Assembly (NCBI GenBank): GCA_964496475.1
Contig: CAZBZS010000044.1
Span: forward strand, 1 to 19,279
Source: JASLPR01 sp964496475
GTDB taxonomy: Bacteria; Chloroflexota; UBA11872; VXNJ01
Length of the DNA stretch: 19,279 bases
Direction of reading: 5' to 3'
Shown here piece after piece: positions 7,759 to 14,443 of the stretch. The notes beneath the pieces were generated by a model. The model was given only the letters and a program-made list of their open reading frames with translations, made no database searches and was not told where the DNA came from. Numbering within the stretch: position 1 is the first letter of the stretch; every line of letters begins with the position of its first letter. A program made the position numbers and the translations under genes.

Positions 7759-7856
7759 TTCCTCGCCCACACTCCCTACCTTCTGACTCTATCCCAAACC
7801 GCGGCGTGCCTGCGTCCACTCTTCAGCTTCGCCAATCCCGATCCGGCCCGTCGGTG

Positions 7857-8720
7857 CTATCCGCCTGCCATCGCCCGATCTCGAATTGCCGCCAAATGTG
7901 CGAACGCCCGCTTCATCTCCCTATCGATCCGCGCCGCCCCCAACACCCCGAGCCGGGCCGTGATCACCGGGCCGTCAAACCCCTCCGCCACTAGCGCCGC
8001 CAGCACCGCCTGCAAATTCATTGCGCCGTCGCCGGGCGGAACTGTCCGCAGCCGTCCCGAACTTCCAGCGTGATCGGTCGCCAGCAGCACCCGGGTAATT
8101 CCCGCTACCGCCCCCACGTCCTCCGCCGGATCGACTCCTGTATAAAAGTGCGCCTGCACCGGGTCGTGACAAATCGCAAAGTTCGCACTGCCCAGCGCTC
8201 CATGTAGCTCTCGCAGGTTCTCCCCCGTCAGAGCCATTCCCGGCCGCGGCGCCAGCGTCAGCCCCACCCCCTCGGACTCCGCCTCCGGCAGCGCCTTGAC
8301 CATTCCGGCCACGAACGCCTCCCGCTCCGCCGCCATCGTCTTCTCGCTTTTCGGCACCTGCCGGCCGTCGTCAGCCAGTTCAAACCGTTCCGGCGCCAGC
8401 ACTGTCACATCTTGAATTCCCAGATAGGACCCGGCCCCCACGAATTCGAGCAATTTCGCAGTTGATTTGGCGTCGCCCTTAAGTTCCCCAAAACTCGCAT
8501 GCTGGCATTGCAGACCGTACGACGAAATCGCCTCCCGCAGTTCGTCCAGCGGAGCCTTATCGCCGGTCTTGTCCAGAAGCGACCCCCCAGCATGCTCGCC
8601 GTCCAGGCTCACGAACTTGAACCCGGCCGCGGCGATCCCCGCCAGCGCCCGCGCCAGCGGCAGCCGGTCGCGGTCATAAGAACATGTAGAACCTGTGAGT
8701 TTTATCGCCATCCTGATCAT
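7857..8720 (-). CDS. Sugar-phosphate isomerase/epimerase-like TIM-barrel protein
   Basis: The sequence reads as a xylose-isomerase-like TIM barrel (AP endonuclease 2 superfamily): an N-terminal LARALAGIAAAGFKFVSLDG strand-helix-strand, a long helix with alternating loops, GVGLTLAPRPGMALTGENLREL (metal-site strand), FAICHDPVQAHFYTGVDP and the closing VLLATDHAGSSGRLRTVPPGDGAMN followed by GFDGPVITARLG. His and acidic residues at strand ends (H in CHDP, D/H in TDHAG) would bind the divalent metal. The usual EN/EP motif of related enzymes is replaced by LAPRPG, so the exact substrate is unclear. Starts at 8720 or 8711 are equally plausible. It is 47 bp downstream of panC on the same strand. Confidence 0.8.
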   Translation of the reverse strand: MIRMAIKLTGSTCSYDRDRLPLARALAGIAAAGFKFVSLDGEHAGGSLLDKTGDKAPLDELREAISSYGLQCQHASFGELKGDAKSTAKLLEFVGAGSYLGIQDVTVLAPERFELADDGRQVPKSEKTMAAEREAFVAGMVKALPEAESEGVGLTLAPRPGMALTGENLRELHGALGSANFAICHDPVQAHFYTGVDPAEDVGAVAGITRVLLATDHAGSSGRLRTVPPGDGAMNLQAVLAALVAEGFDGPVITARLGVLGAARIDREMKRAFAHLAAIRDRAMAGG

Positions 8721-8767
8721 CTTCAGAAATTACCAGCCGCAAGAATAGCTGCGCGCATCCGGCCCGT

Positions 8768-9649
8768 CTACACCTGCGAGTCGGCCTCTCCGCCCCCATC
8801 CTCCGACCACAAATCAACCCCCACCACCAGGTTGTCGATCAGCCGCACACCGCCCACCTCGATCGCTCCCAGCATAGCCAGCGGCGCTTGCGCCACCGAC
8901 AGTTCCTCCAGGTCGCCGGCTCGGGCCACGCTCACATACCCCACCCGCACTCGCCGCTCCGACGCCACCGTCTCCCTCATCAGACGCCGCAGCGCGTCCC
9001 CGTCCGTCTCGCCGCTTGCAAACGCTTTTTCCGCCGCTCGCAGCGCCCGGTAGAGCCCCGCCGCCGCTTCCCTTCCGGGACCGTCCAGCCGCTTGTTGCG
9101 GCTGCTCCACGCCAGCCCATCCGCCTCTCGCACCGTCCTCACCACCTTCACTTCCACGTCCAGCGCCAGTCCCTTTACCAGCGCCGCGATCACCCTCGTC
9201 TGCTGCCAGTCCTTCTGCCCAAAGTACGAGACGTCCGGCCTCACCTGGTTAAACAACTTCGCCACCACCGTCGCCACCCCGTTGAAATGGCTCGCCCGCG
9301 AAGCGCCCTCCAGCCTTGACCCAATCGCACCCACCTCCACCGTGATCTCCAGTCCCTCCGGATACATCATCCTCATTGACGGCGCCCACACGAGGTCGAC
9401 CTCCGCCGCCTTCATTATCTCCAGATCCCGCTCGCGATCTCGCGGGTAGTCTTCGAAATCCGCTGACTCCCCAAATTGGGTCGGATTCACGAAAATACTC
9501 GCCAGCACCGTCTCGTTTTCCATCCGCGCGGCCCGTAGCAGCGACTCATGTCCCGGATGCAGGCCGCCCATCGTGGCCACGAAACCCATCCGGCCACGAG
9601 CGATCCGGCGTGCGCGGCGCAATTCCGCCAGTGTCTCCAGTACTTCCAT
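8768..9649 (-). CDS. panC: Pantothenate synthetase
   Basis: Joins D-pantoate and beta-alanine using ATP to make pantothenate, the precursor of coenzyme A, in the cytoplasm. Diagnostic motifs are present: VATMGGLHPGH (adenylate-binding HIGH-like motif), IFVNPTQFG, DYPRDRERDLE, VVAKLFNQVRPD, YFGQKDWQQ and SSRNKRL. At 293 residues the length is standard. The second-to-last motif residue pair GQKDW departs slightly from the common GEKDY. The ATG at 9649 begins MEVLETLAELR as in relatives. It is divergent from glcE across 113 bp, and heads the minus-strand run, so it may share a promoter with the isomerase-like gene. Confidence 0.95.
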   Translation of the reverse strand: MEVLETLAELRRARRIARGRMGFVATMGGLHPGHESLLRAARMENETVLASIFVNPTQFGESADFEDYPRDRERDLEIMKAAEVDLVWAPSMRMMYPEGLEITVEVGAIGSRLEGASRASHFNGVATVVAKLFNQVRPDVSYFGQKDWQQTRVIAALVKGLALDVEVKVVRTVREADGLAWSSRNKRLDGPGREAAAGLYRALRAAEKAFASGETDGDALRRLMRETVASERRVRVGYVSVARAGDLEELSVAQAPLAMLGAIEVGGVRLIDNLVVGVDLWSEDGGGEADSQV

Positions 9650-9762
9650 GCACCCATCGTAAATCCCTTGGCTCTTTCAAGCACCTATCCGGTTTCGTCG
9701 CTCTAACGGTGTGCCTTTAAACTTGGCCTTGGCATCGTGCTGCTTTTCGGGAATTTGTGCCC

Positions 9763-11091
9763 ATGTCCGACGAACTTGCCGTCGCCCTGCGCGCAGTCGT
9801 CGGTGACGATTGGATCGACACCGGCGTCCAGGCCGGATTGCCCGCCATCGATGGAGTCCGCCCCGGCCTACAAGTCAGTCCCGACGACCCCGAGGAAGTC
9901 GCCTCCGTACTCCAGCTCTGCGCACAGCACGAAGCCGCCGTCATCCCCACCGGATCCGGCTCCGCCCTCGATCTCGGAAACGTGCCCCGCGGAGCCGATG
10001 TCCTTCTTTCCACCAGCCGCTTGGACCAGATACTTCAGTACACGCCGGCTGACATGACCGTCAGCGTCCAGGCCGGAGTCAGACTCACCGATCTTCAAAC
10101 CGAGCTCGCTCAACACAGCCAGTTCCTCCCGGTCGATCCTCCCAACGCCGACCGCGCCACCATCGGCGGAGTCGTCGCCACCGCCGCCTCCGGGCCTCGC
10201 CGCACCGGTTACGGCGCCGTGCGTGACCTCCTCATCGGCATCCGCCTGGCCCATCCCGACGGGCAGACCACCCGCGCCGGCGGTATGGTCGTCAAGAACG
10301 TAACCGGCTACGACATGGGCAAGCTCTACACCGGATCACTCGGAACCCTGGGCGTGATCGTGGAAGCCAACTTCAAGCTCCTGCCGTTCCCCGCCGACGA
10401 GCAGACCGTAGCCGGCCGCTTTGCTGACGCCTCCGGATGTAGCCGCGCCCTCGACGCCCTCGTGGATTCCGTCCTCATGCCCAATTCGGTCGAAATTCTC
10501 GATACCGCCGCCGCGAACACCGTCCTGGGCGATTCCGCCCCCTCCGCCCGTGCCATCCTCGTCCGCTTTGGCGGCCGGCCCGAGGCCGTCGAGCGGCAAA
10601 TCGGCGATGCCCGGTCCATCTTCGAAGACTGCGGCGGCACCGCTTTCACGCTGTCCGGCGAGGATCAGGTACGCGCCTGGGAGTCTCTGGCTGGGCTCAG
10701 CGAGGCTCCTTTCACCGATCCCGCCGTGCGGTGTCGGGTTACCGTGCTCTCCTCTCAGGTAGAAGTCGTCTTCGCCCACGCCGAGGCCCTTGCCGCCGCC
10801 GACGACCTCGATCTCGCCATTTGGGGACGTGCGTTTGATGGCGTCATCAACGTCACCCTTGCCGGCGACGGCGACCAGCGTCTTATCGCTGCCATTGAAT
10901 CTCTCCGCGCCGAAGTCGCCACCATCCCCGGTTCGCTAATCGTCGAGGCTTGCCCGATTGGCGTTAAGCAGCACACCGACGTCTGGGGTCCGGGCGCGGA
11001 CTCCGGAGCGGTCGAAATAATGCGATCCATCAAGGCGAAATTCGACCCCGTCGGCGTTCTCAATCCGGGCCGTTTCGCCCATGGTATTTAG
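9763..11091 (+). CDS. glcE: Glycolate oxidase subunit GlcE-like (FAD-binding)
   Basis: Second FAD-linked subunit of the glycolate oxidase complex, related to but distinct from GlcD. Visible are VIPTGSGSALDLGN, LLSTSRLDQIL, VQAGVRLTDLQTELAQHSQFLPVDPP, TIGGVVATAASGPRRTGYGAVRDLLIG, GGMVVKNVTGYDMGKLYTGSLGTLGV and a C-terminal DVWGP..... KFDPVGVLNPGRF, all standard for GlcE. The 442-residue length is slightly longer than E. coli GlcE. Starts at GTG 9757 and ATG 9763 are two codons apart; ATG preferred. Eight bases separate it from glcF, so the two are an operon. It lacks the large GlcD-type C-terminal half. Confidence 0.92.
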   Translation: MSDELAVALRAVVGDDWIDTGVQAGLPAIDGVRPGLQVSPDDPEEVASVLQLCAQHEAAVIPTGSGSALDLGNVPRGADVLLSTSRLDQILQYTPADMTVSVQAGVRLTDLQTELAQHSQFLPVDPPNADRATIGGVVATAASGPRRTGYGAVRDLLIGIRLAHPDGQTTRAGGMVVKNVTGYDMGKLYTGSLGTLGVIVEANFKLLPFPADEQTVAGRFADASGCSRALDALVDSVLMPNSVEILDTAAANTVLGDSAPSARAILVRFGGRPEAVERQIGDARSIFEDCGGTAFTLSGEDQVRAWESLAGLSEAPFTDPAVRCRVTVLSSQVEVVFAHAEALAAADDLDLAIWGRAFDGVINVTLAGDGDQRLIAAIESLRAEVATIPGSLIVEACPIGVKQHTDVWGPGADSGAVEIMRSIKAKFDPVGVLNPGRFAHGI

Positions 11092-11099
11092 GCTTCCTC

Positions 11100-12431
11100 A
11101 TGACTAGCGGCCCCATATCCATCGGCTTCTCCGGGTCCACCGCGCCCGATCCCCACCTCATCCAGACCTGCATCCATTGCGGCCTCTGCCTTGATGAATG
11201 TCCCACCTATCGCCACCTGCGGGTTGAAATGGACTCGCCCCGCGGTCGCATTCAGCTCATTCGCGCCGTCGACGAGGACCGCCTTTCCCTGGCCGACGAA
11301 TCCTTCCGCGACCACATCTACCTGTGCCTCGACTGTCGCGGCTGCGAAACCGCCTGCCCGTCCGGCGTCAAGTACGGCCCCCTGGTTGAGGCCGCCCGCG
11401 CCCAGGCCACCCAGATCGGCAACATCCCGCGCGGGATGAAAATCGCCAACCTCGTCCTGCGGCACATCTTTCTGCGCCCCGGCCGGCTTCGCGTGTTGGC
11501 TGCCGCCCTGCGTTTTTACCAGCGCAGCGGATTGCGATCGCTGGTTTTGAAATCCGGCTTGCTGAGGCTTCTCCCCGGCGATCTCGAATCATCAGAATCC
11601 ATGACCCCCTTCATGTCCCCGAGCTTTCTAATTCCCGCTCGCCTGCCCCTCGTCCCCGCCGAGGGTGAGCGTCGCCATCGCGTCGGCTTCCTCTCCGGCT
11701 GCATCATGAGCGTCGCCTTCGCCGGCGTGCATGCGGCCTCTCTACGCGTCCTCGCCCGCGCCGGCTGCGAGGTCGTCCTTCCCCCCGACCAGACCTGCTG
11801 CGGCTCCCTCAGCCTGCACGGCGGCGATCGCCTCACCGCCCGCCAGGCTGCCCGACGCAATATCGACGCGTTCACGGCCGTCGATGTCGAAGTCATCGTC
11901 GTCAACTCCGCCGGTTGCGGCTCCACCATGAAAGAATGGGGAGAGCTCCTCGACGACGACCTAAAATACGCAGATAAAGCCCGTGCCCTAGCCGCTAAAG
12001 TCAGGGATTTTAGCGAGTGGATCGCCGAGATTGGGCTCAACGCTGATCCCGGTCGCCTGGACGAGCGTGTGGTCGTCCAGGACGCCTGCCACCTCAAGCA
12101 CGCCCAGGGAATCACCGCCCAGCCTCGCGATCTCGTCGCCGCCATCCCGGGCGTCGAGCTCGTCGAAATGGAAAACCCCCATCTCTGCTGCGGCAGCGCC
12201 GGCCTCTACAGCGCCCTGCACCCCGACCTGGCCCGCGACATCCGGGCCGACAAGCTCGCCGCCATCGCCGCCACCGGGGCGCAGACCGTCATCACCACCA
12301 ACCCCGGCTGCCACTCACACATTCAGGCCGGCCTGGCCGCCGAGAACTCCCCCGTGCGCATCGTCCACCTCGCCGAGTTTCTAGACGAAGCCCATCGCAA
12401 CCTTGCCGCTCCCTCCCAACCGCCGTCCTGA
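11100..12431 (+). CDS. glcF: Glycolate oxidase iron-sulfur subunit GlcF-like
   Basis: The electron-transfer subunit that takes electrons from GlcD/GlcE to the quinone pool. Two 4Fe-4S motifs are near the N-terminus: CIHCGLCLDECPTY and CLDCRGCETACPSGV, the second followed by proline as usual. Two CCG domains follow, with cysteine-rich motifs GCIMSV...CCGSLSLHGG and DACHLKHAQG...CCGSAGLYS, as in GlcF and HdrD-type proteins. At 443 residues the size is slightly larger than E. coli GlcF. The gene follows glcE by 8 bp with no separate promoter seen. A heterodisulfide-reductase-like partner is an alternative, but neighbouring glcE makes GlcF the best reading. Confidence 0.93.
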   Translation: MTSGPISIGFSGSTAPDPHLIQTCIHCGLCLDECPTYRHLRVEMDSPRGRIQLIRAVDEDRLSLADESFRDHIYLCLDCRGCETACPSGVKYGPLVEAARAQATQIGNIPRGMKIANLVLRHIFLRPGRLRVLAAALRFYQRSGLRSLVLKSGLLRLLPGDLESSESMTPFMSPSFLIPARLPLVPAEGERRHRVGFLSGCIMSVAFAGVHAASLRVLARAGCEVVLPPDQTCCGSLSLHGGDRLTARQAARRNIDAFTAVDVEVIVVNSAGCGSTMKEWGELLDDDLKYADKARALAAKVRDFSEWIAEIGLNADPGRLDERVVVQDACHLKHAQGITAQPRDLVAAIPGVELVEMENPHLCCGSAGLYSALHPDLARDIRADKLAAIAATGAQTVITTNPGCHSHIQAGLAAENSPVRIVHLAEFLDEAHRNLAAPSQPPS

Positions 12432-12520
12432 ATCTCGCGCCCAGACTCAAACTCTCCCGACCCTAACCCCGGCTCACTCCTTACCCGCCCCTCGGATTCC
12501 ACAAGATACGTCAAAATTAC

Positions 12521-12550
12521 TTGACTACCGTTTTCCAGGCGAAATATAAT
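12521..12550 (+). promoter_or_regulatory. Strong sigma70-type promoter
   Basis: TTGACT at 12521-12526 and a perfect TATAAT at 12545-12550 are separated by 18 bp. Transcription would begin near 12557. It points right, into a 500-bp stretch with no convincing ORF, then a small zinc-ribbon gene at 13057. Confidence 0.75.
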
Positions 12551-12555
12551 TCACC

Positions 12556-12579
12556 ACTTTGTGCGAAAGTTCACAAAGT
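12556..12579. promoter_or_regulatory. Perfect inverted repeat just after the -10 box: operator or RNA 5' hairpin
   Basis: ACTTTGTG (12556-12563) and CACAAAGT (12572-12579) are exact reverse complements with an 8-nt spacer. The core TTGTGCGAAAGTTCACAA has the 18-bp geometry of Rex operators (TTGTGAA....TTCACAA), and the inner TGTGC-N6-TCACA differs at one position from the CRP consensus. Its place at the transcription start would suit repression. Because it would also be the first transcribed bases, it may instead be a 5' hairpin of the RNA. Confidence 0.55.
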
Positions 12580-12930
12580 TCTGACGCCAGGGGAGTCCTG
12601 TCAGAAAGTCTCCAATCGCTCGTGTTTGGGGAAGTGGTGAGAAGGTCGCGATTGCGAGGCCGGCGCCATGAGATGGCGAGATCACTATTTCGCACGGGCC
12701 GGACACTGCCCAGGGTTTGAAGATCGGCGGCGTGCAGGCGCCCGAATTTAGAGGAGCATCGGTCCGAATGCCATCGCCAGTTTCGCCCCGCGCGGCGCGT
12801 TTCGCCACTGCGGCCCGATTCCCGGCGTTTCCGGGCGCATGTGGCGCCTTGCATCTGCGTGACGGATCGTCCTCGTCGAGTACTGGCGCGTCCCCGCACC
12901 TCCATTCGATCAGTCTGGCGGCTTGATCGA
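12557..12930 (+). ncRNA. Candidate structured RNA or long regulatory leader, unassigned
   Basis: Downstream of a consensus promoter, hand folding gives nested helices: 12581-12591 with 12597-12604 (CTGAC, AGG against CCT, GTCAG, 3-nt bulge); 12607-12613 with 12701-12707 (one C-C mismatch); 12618-12624 with 12693-12699; 12633-12640 with 12682-12689; and inner hairpins TCGC-GATT-GCGA (12646-12657) and CGCCAT-GAG-ATGGCG (12664-12678). Further on are a 10-bp stem with one bulge, 12803-12812 with 12836-12846, capped by CCCGG-CGTTT-CCGGG, and TCGATCA/TGATCGA at 12906-12930. The + strand is G-rich here (22 G to 11 C in 12601-12660), opposite to the rest of the window. It matches none of RNase P RNA, tmRNA, 6S RNA, SRP RNA or cobalamin riboswitch that I can recognise. 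The 3' end is unknown; a 7-T run at 13027-13033 lacks a strong hairpin. Confidence 0.45.
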
Positions 12931-13056
12931 TGCGGGCAGGGGGCGGCGGTTTGGGTCGTGTTTTCTCAGGGTGGTCGGCTTATATGTGAAGGGTTAGAAG
13001 TTGGGTCTCCGTGTCCTTGTTTCCAGTTTTTTTGTCTAATGTTTTGAGGTGATGTG

Positions 13057-13269
13057 ATGGAGTATTCCGCAAGTAATTTCCCGGCCTGCCGCGTCTGCGA
13101 CGCTGGCGATCTCGTTCCGCTGTCGGACTTTGGCGGTCAGGGCGCCGCTGTCCATTGGAAGGCCTGGGTCTGCACGAATCCGGACTGCCGGTTCAACCTG
13201 AAGATCCGCAACGGCGATGTCTACGCCAACGAACCGGTCGTAGACCTGCACCACACGCCCCGGCGCTAG
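13057..13269 (+). CDS. Small zinc-ribbon protein, hypothetical
   Basis: A 70-residue protein with CRVC near the N-terminus and CTNPDC 25 residues later (C11, C14, C39, C44), a CX2C...CX4C ribbon that should bind one zinc ion. The middle (LVPLSDFGGQGAAVHWKAWV) and the tail (RFNLKIRNGDVYANEP) have no catalytic motif. It may be a nucleic-acid- or protein-binding adaptor, but this is inference. GAGGTGA ends 4 bp before the ATG, the best ribosome binding site in the window along with the 16650 gene. It is about 500 bp downstream of the strong promoter at 12521 and may be its only protein product. Confidence 0.85.
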   Translation: MEYSASNFPACRVCDAGDLVPLSDFGGQGAAVHWKAWVCTNPDCRFNLKIRNGDVYANEPVVDLHHTPRR

Positions 13270-13285
13270 ACCCGGCCCGGCAGGT

Positions 13286-13323
13286 AACCGGCGGCGGCGC
13301 GGCGTGCGTCCGCGCCGCCGGTT
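13286..13323 (+). terminator. Long GC-rich hairpin after the zinc-ribbon gene
   Basis: AACCGGCGGC...GCGG pairs with CCGCGCCGCCGGTT around a CGTGCGT loop, giving a 14-bp stem with one 3-nt bulge, 17 bp after the zinc-ribbon stop codon. No T-run follows, so it is not a classical intrinsic terminator, but the position and stability suggest a transcript 3' end. The remaining bases to 13500 are very GC-rich and contain a perfect TATAAT at 13449-13454 with no good -35 box, a possible promoter for the next gene. Confidence 0.45.
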
Positions 13324-13500
13324 CGTTGCCGCCCGCCGGCGGCCCGCCTCCCCCACTTATCGCGCCGGGCCTGCGGCGTTTAGCCGCCGCGACCCGCCGG
13401 CCGGTCACGGCCGTTGCGGCAATCGCCTCTCAACGCCCTCGCGACTCTTATAATCGCTACGTGGGCGCCGCCCCGTCTTCGGCCTCGCCCTGGTAACGCC

Positions 13501-14385
13501 ATGGCTCGCCAATCTCTTTCACATCGACCCCGCTGCCCCTTCCACCCCACCCGGGAGGCTACCGATCGCTGCCATCGCTGCTACACCCTAGTCTCGCCGG
13601 AGGCACTCGAAGAGCGTGATCTCAGGCGATTGTGCCCGCGCTGCATCGAAGCCGTGGATGTGGCCGAGCAGGTTCGCGAAGATGCCCGCCTCACCCCCCG
13701 CAATCTCTGGCGCCGCTTTCGCGGCATCGATTACCGGGTCGCCGCCATCGGGATGGCCGTCGTTGTCCTTTTCGTCGTCGCCGGCGTCTTCATGGTCTGG
13801 GCCACCGCGCGCGCTGAGCCCGACCCCCTCCTCATTCGCCGTGCCCGCGTCGGCTTCACCCAGAACTTCGATGTCGACAACGAAGGTCTCGATTTCGTCG
13901 AAGTCATCAAGAACGGCGTCGCCACCGCCACCTCTCAGAGCCCCGACCCGCTTCACACCATCGAGCGCCTGCACGACGGCCTCCCCGACGCCCCCGTGCC
14001 TCCTTGGCGCTCCGCCGACGCCGTCTTTCCCATCGACATCAGCCTCGCCGGCATCGCGCCGGAACTCTTTGCCAAAGTCGTCATCTGGAATCATCCCAAC
14101 GAGGATCCTTCCACCTACATCCGCAAATTTGAGCTTTACATAACTACCCCGGCCGAGCCCGGTCATCTGGCCCGGCGGGAGTTGATCGGCGTCTTTACCG
14201 TCCTGCCCACCGACGCCAAACAGGTCTTCCTGCTCGACCAGCCCGTCCTCACCACCACCACCATCGTCCGCATACTCGACAACCACGGCGGGGCCTACGT
14301 CTCCGCCGCCGAAATCGGCCTCTTCAATCCGGTCGTGGACTCCATCATCGCCAACCCCAATATCTCCCAGGGACCCCTTCCCTAG
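13501..14385 (+). CDS. B-box-like zinc finger, one TM, discoidin-like outer domain protein
   Basis: The 294-residue protein has three parts. Residues 12-48 carry a B-box-like metal site, C-X2-H-X8-C-X2-C-X17-C-X2-C (CPFH, CHRC, CPRC). Residues about 79-102 are a single membrane span (AAIGMAVVVLFVVAGVFMVWATA). The remainder, from about 110, reads as a discoidin (F5/8 type C) galactose-binding-like fold: DGLPDAPVPPWRSADAVFPIDI, then IRKFELYITTP, LIGVFTVLP and VRILDNHGGAYVSAAEIGLFN, which closes the domain. By membrane topology the zinc finger is cytoplasmic and the discoidin domain outside, so ligand sensing or surface binding linked to a cytoplasmic partner is a reasonable guess. ATG 13501 is preferred over an upstream GTG at 13414 because the zinc motif begins soon after it; no clear ribosome binding site. 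Confidence 0.82.
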   Translation: MARQSLSHRPRCPFHPTREATDRCHRCYTLVSPEALEERDLRRLCPRCIEAVDVAEQVREDARLTPRNLWRRFRGIDYRVAAIGMAVVVLFVVAGVFMVWATARAEPDPLLIRRARVGFTQNFDVDNEGLDFVEVIKNGVATATSQSPDPLHTIERLHDGLPDAPVPPWRSADAVFPIDISLAGIAPELFAKVVIWNHPNEDPSTYIRKFELYITTPAEPGHLARRELIGVFTVLPTDAKQVFLLDQPVLTTTTIVRILDNHGGAYVSAAEIGLFNPVVDSIIANPNISQGPLP

Positions 14386-14443
14386 CATCCGACCGGCTAC
14401 ACTTGCCGACCTCCGCCCGCTCGCCCCAGCCCATGGAATTAGC

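Noticed and set aside
6700..8073. 457-residue plus-strand ORF over glcD, LON and isomerase genes
   Set aside because: Proline/arginine/histidine-rich antisense reading of three genes with clear family motifs on the minus strand.
12525..12905. A 126-residue minus-strand ORF across the candidate RNA
   Set aside because: Strongly arginine/serine-rich with no domain, no ribosome binding site and no neighbours in its direction; typical of an antisense shadow of GC-rich non-coding sequence. It also overlaps a strong plus-strand promoter.
12557..12930. RNase P RNA, tmRNA, 6S RNA, SRP RNA or cobalamin riboswitch
   Set aside because: The GAGGAAAGUCC and ACAGAA motifs of RNase P RNA, the tmRNA ends, and the SRP GGAAGCAGC loop are absent. 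A GCCACTG at 12804-12810 resembles part of a B12 box but lies in a simple hairpin and the other conserved parts are missing.
13027..13033. Intrinsic terminator at a 7-T run before the zinc-ribbon gene
   Set aside because: The preceding bases give no GC-rich hairpin; only a 4-bp AAGG/CCTT pairing with a loop over 20 nt could be found.
13414..13500. Longer N-terminus for the B-box-like protein from an upstream GTG
   Set aside because: The added 29 residues are arginine/proline-rich and precede a good ATG directly before the zinc motif; a TATAAT at 13449 also lies within it.
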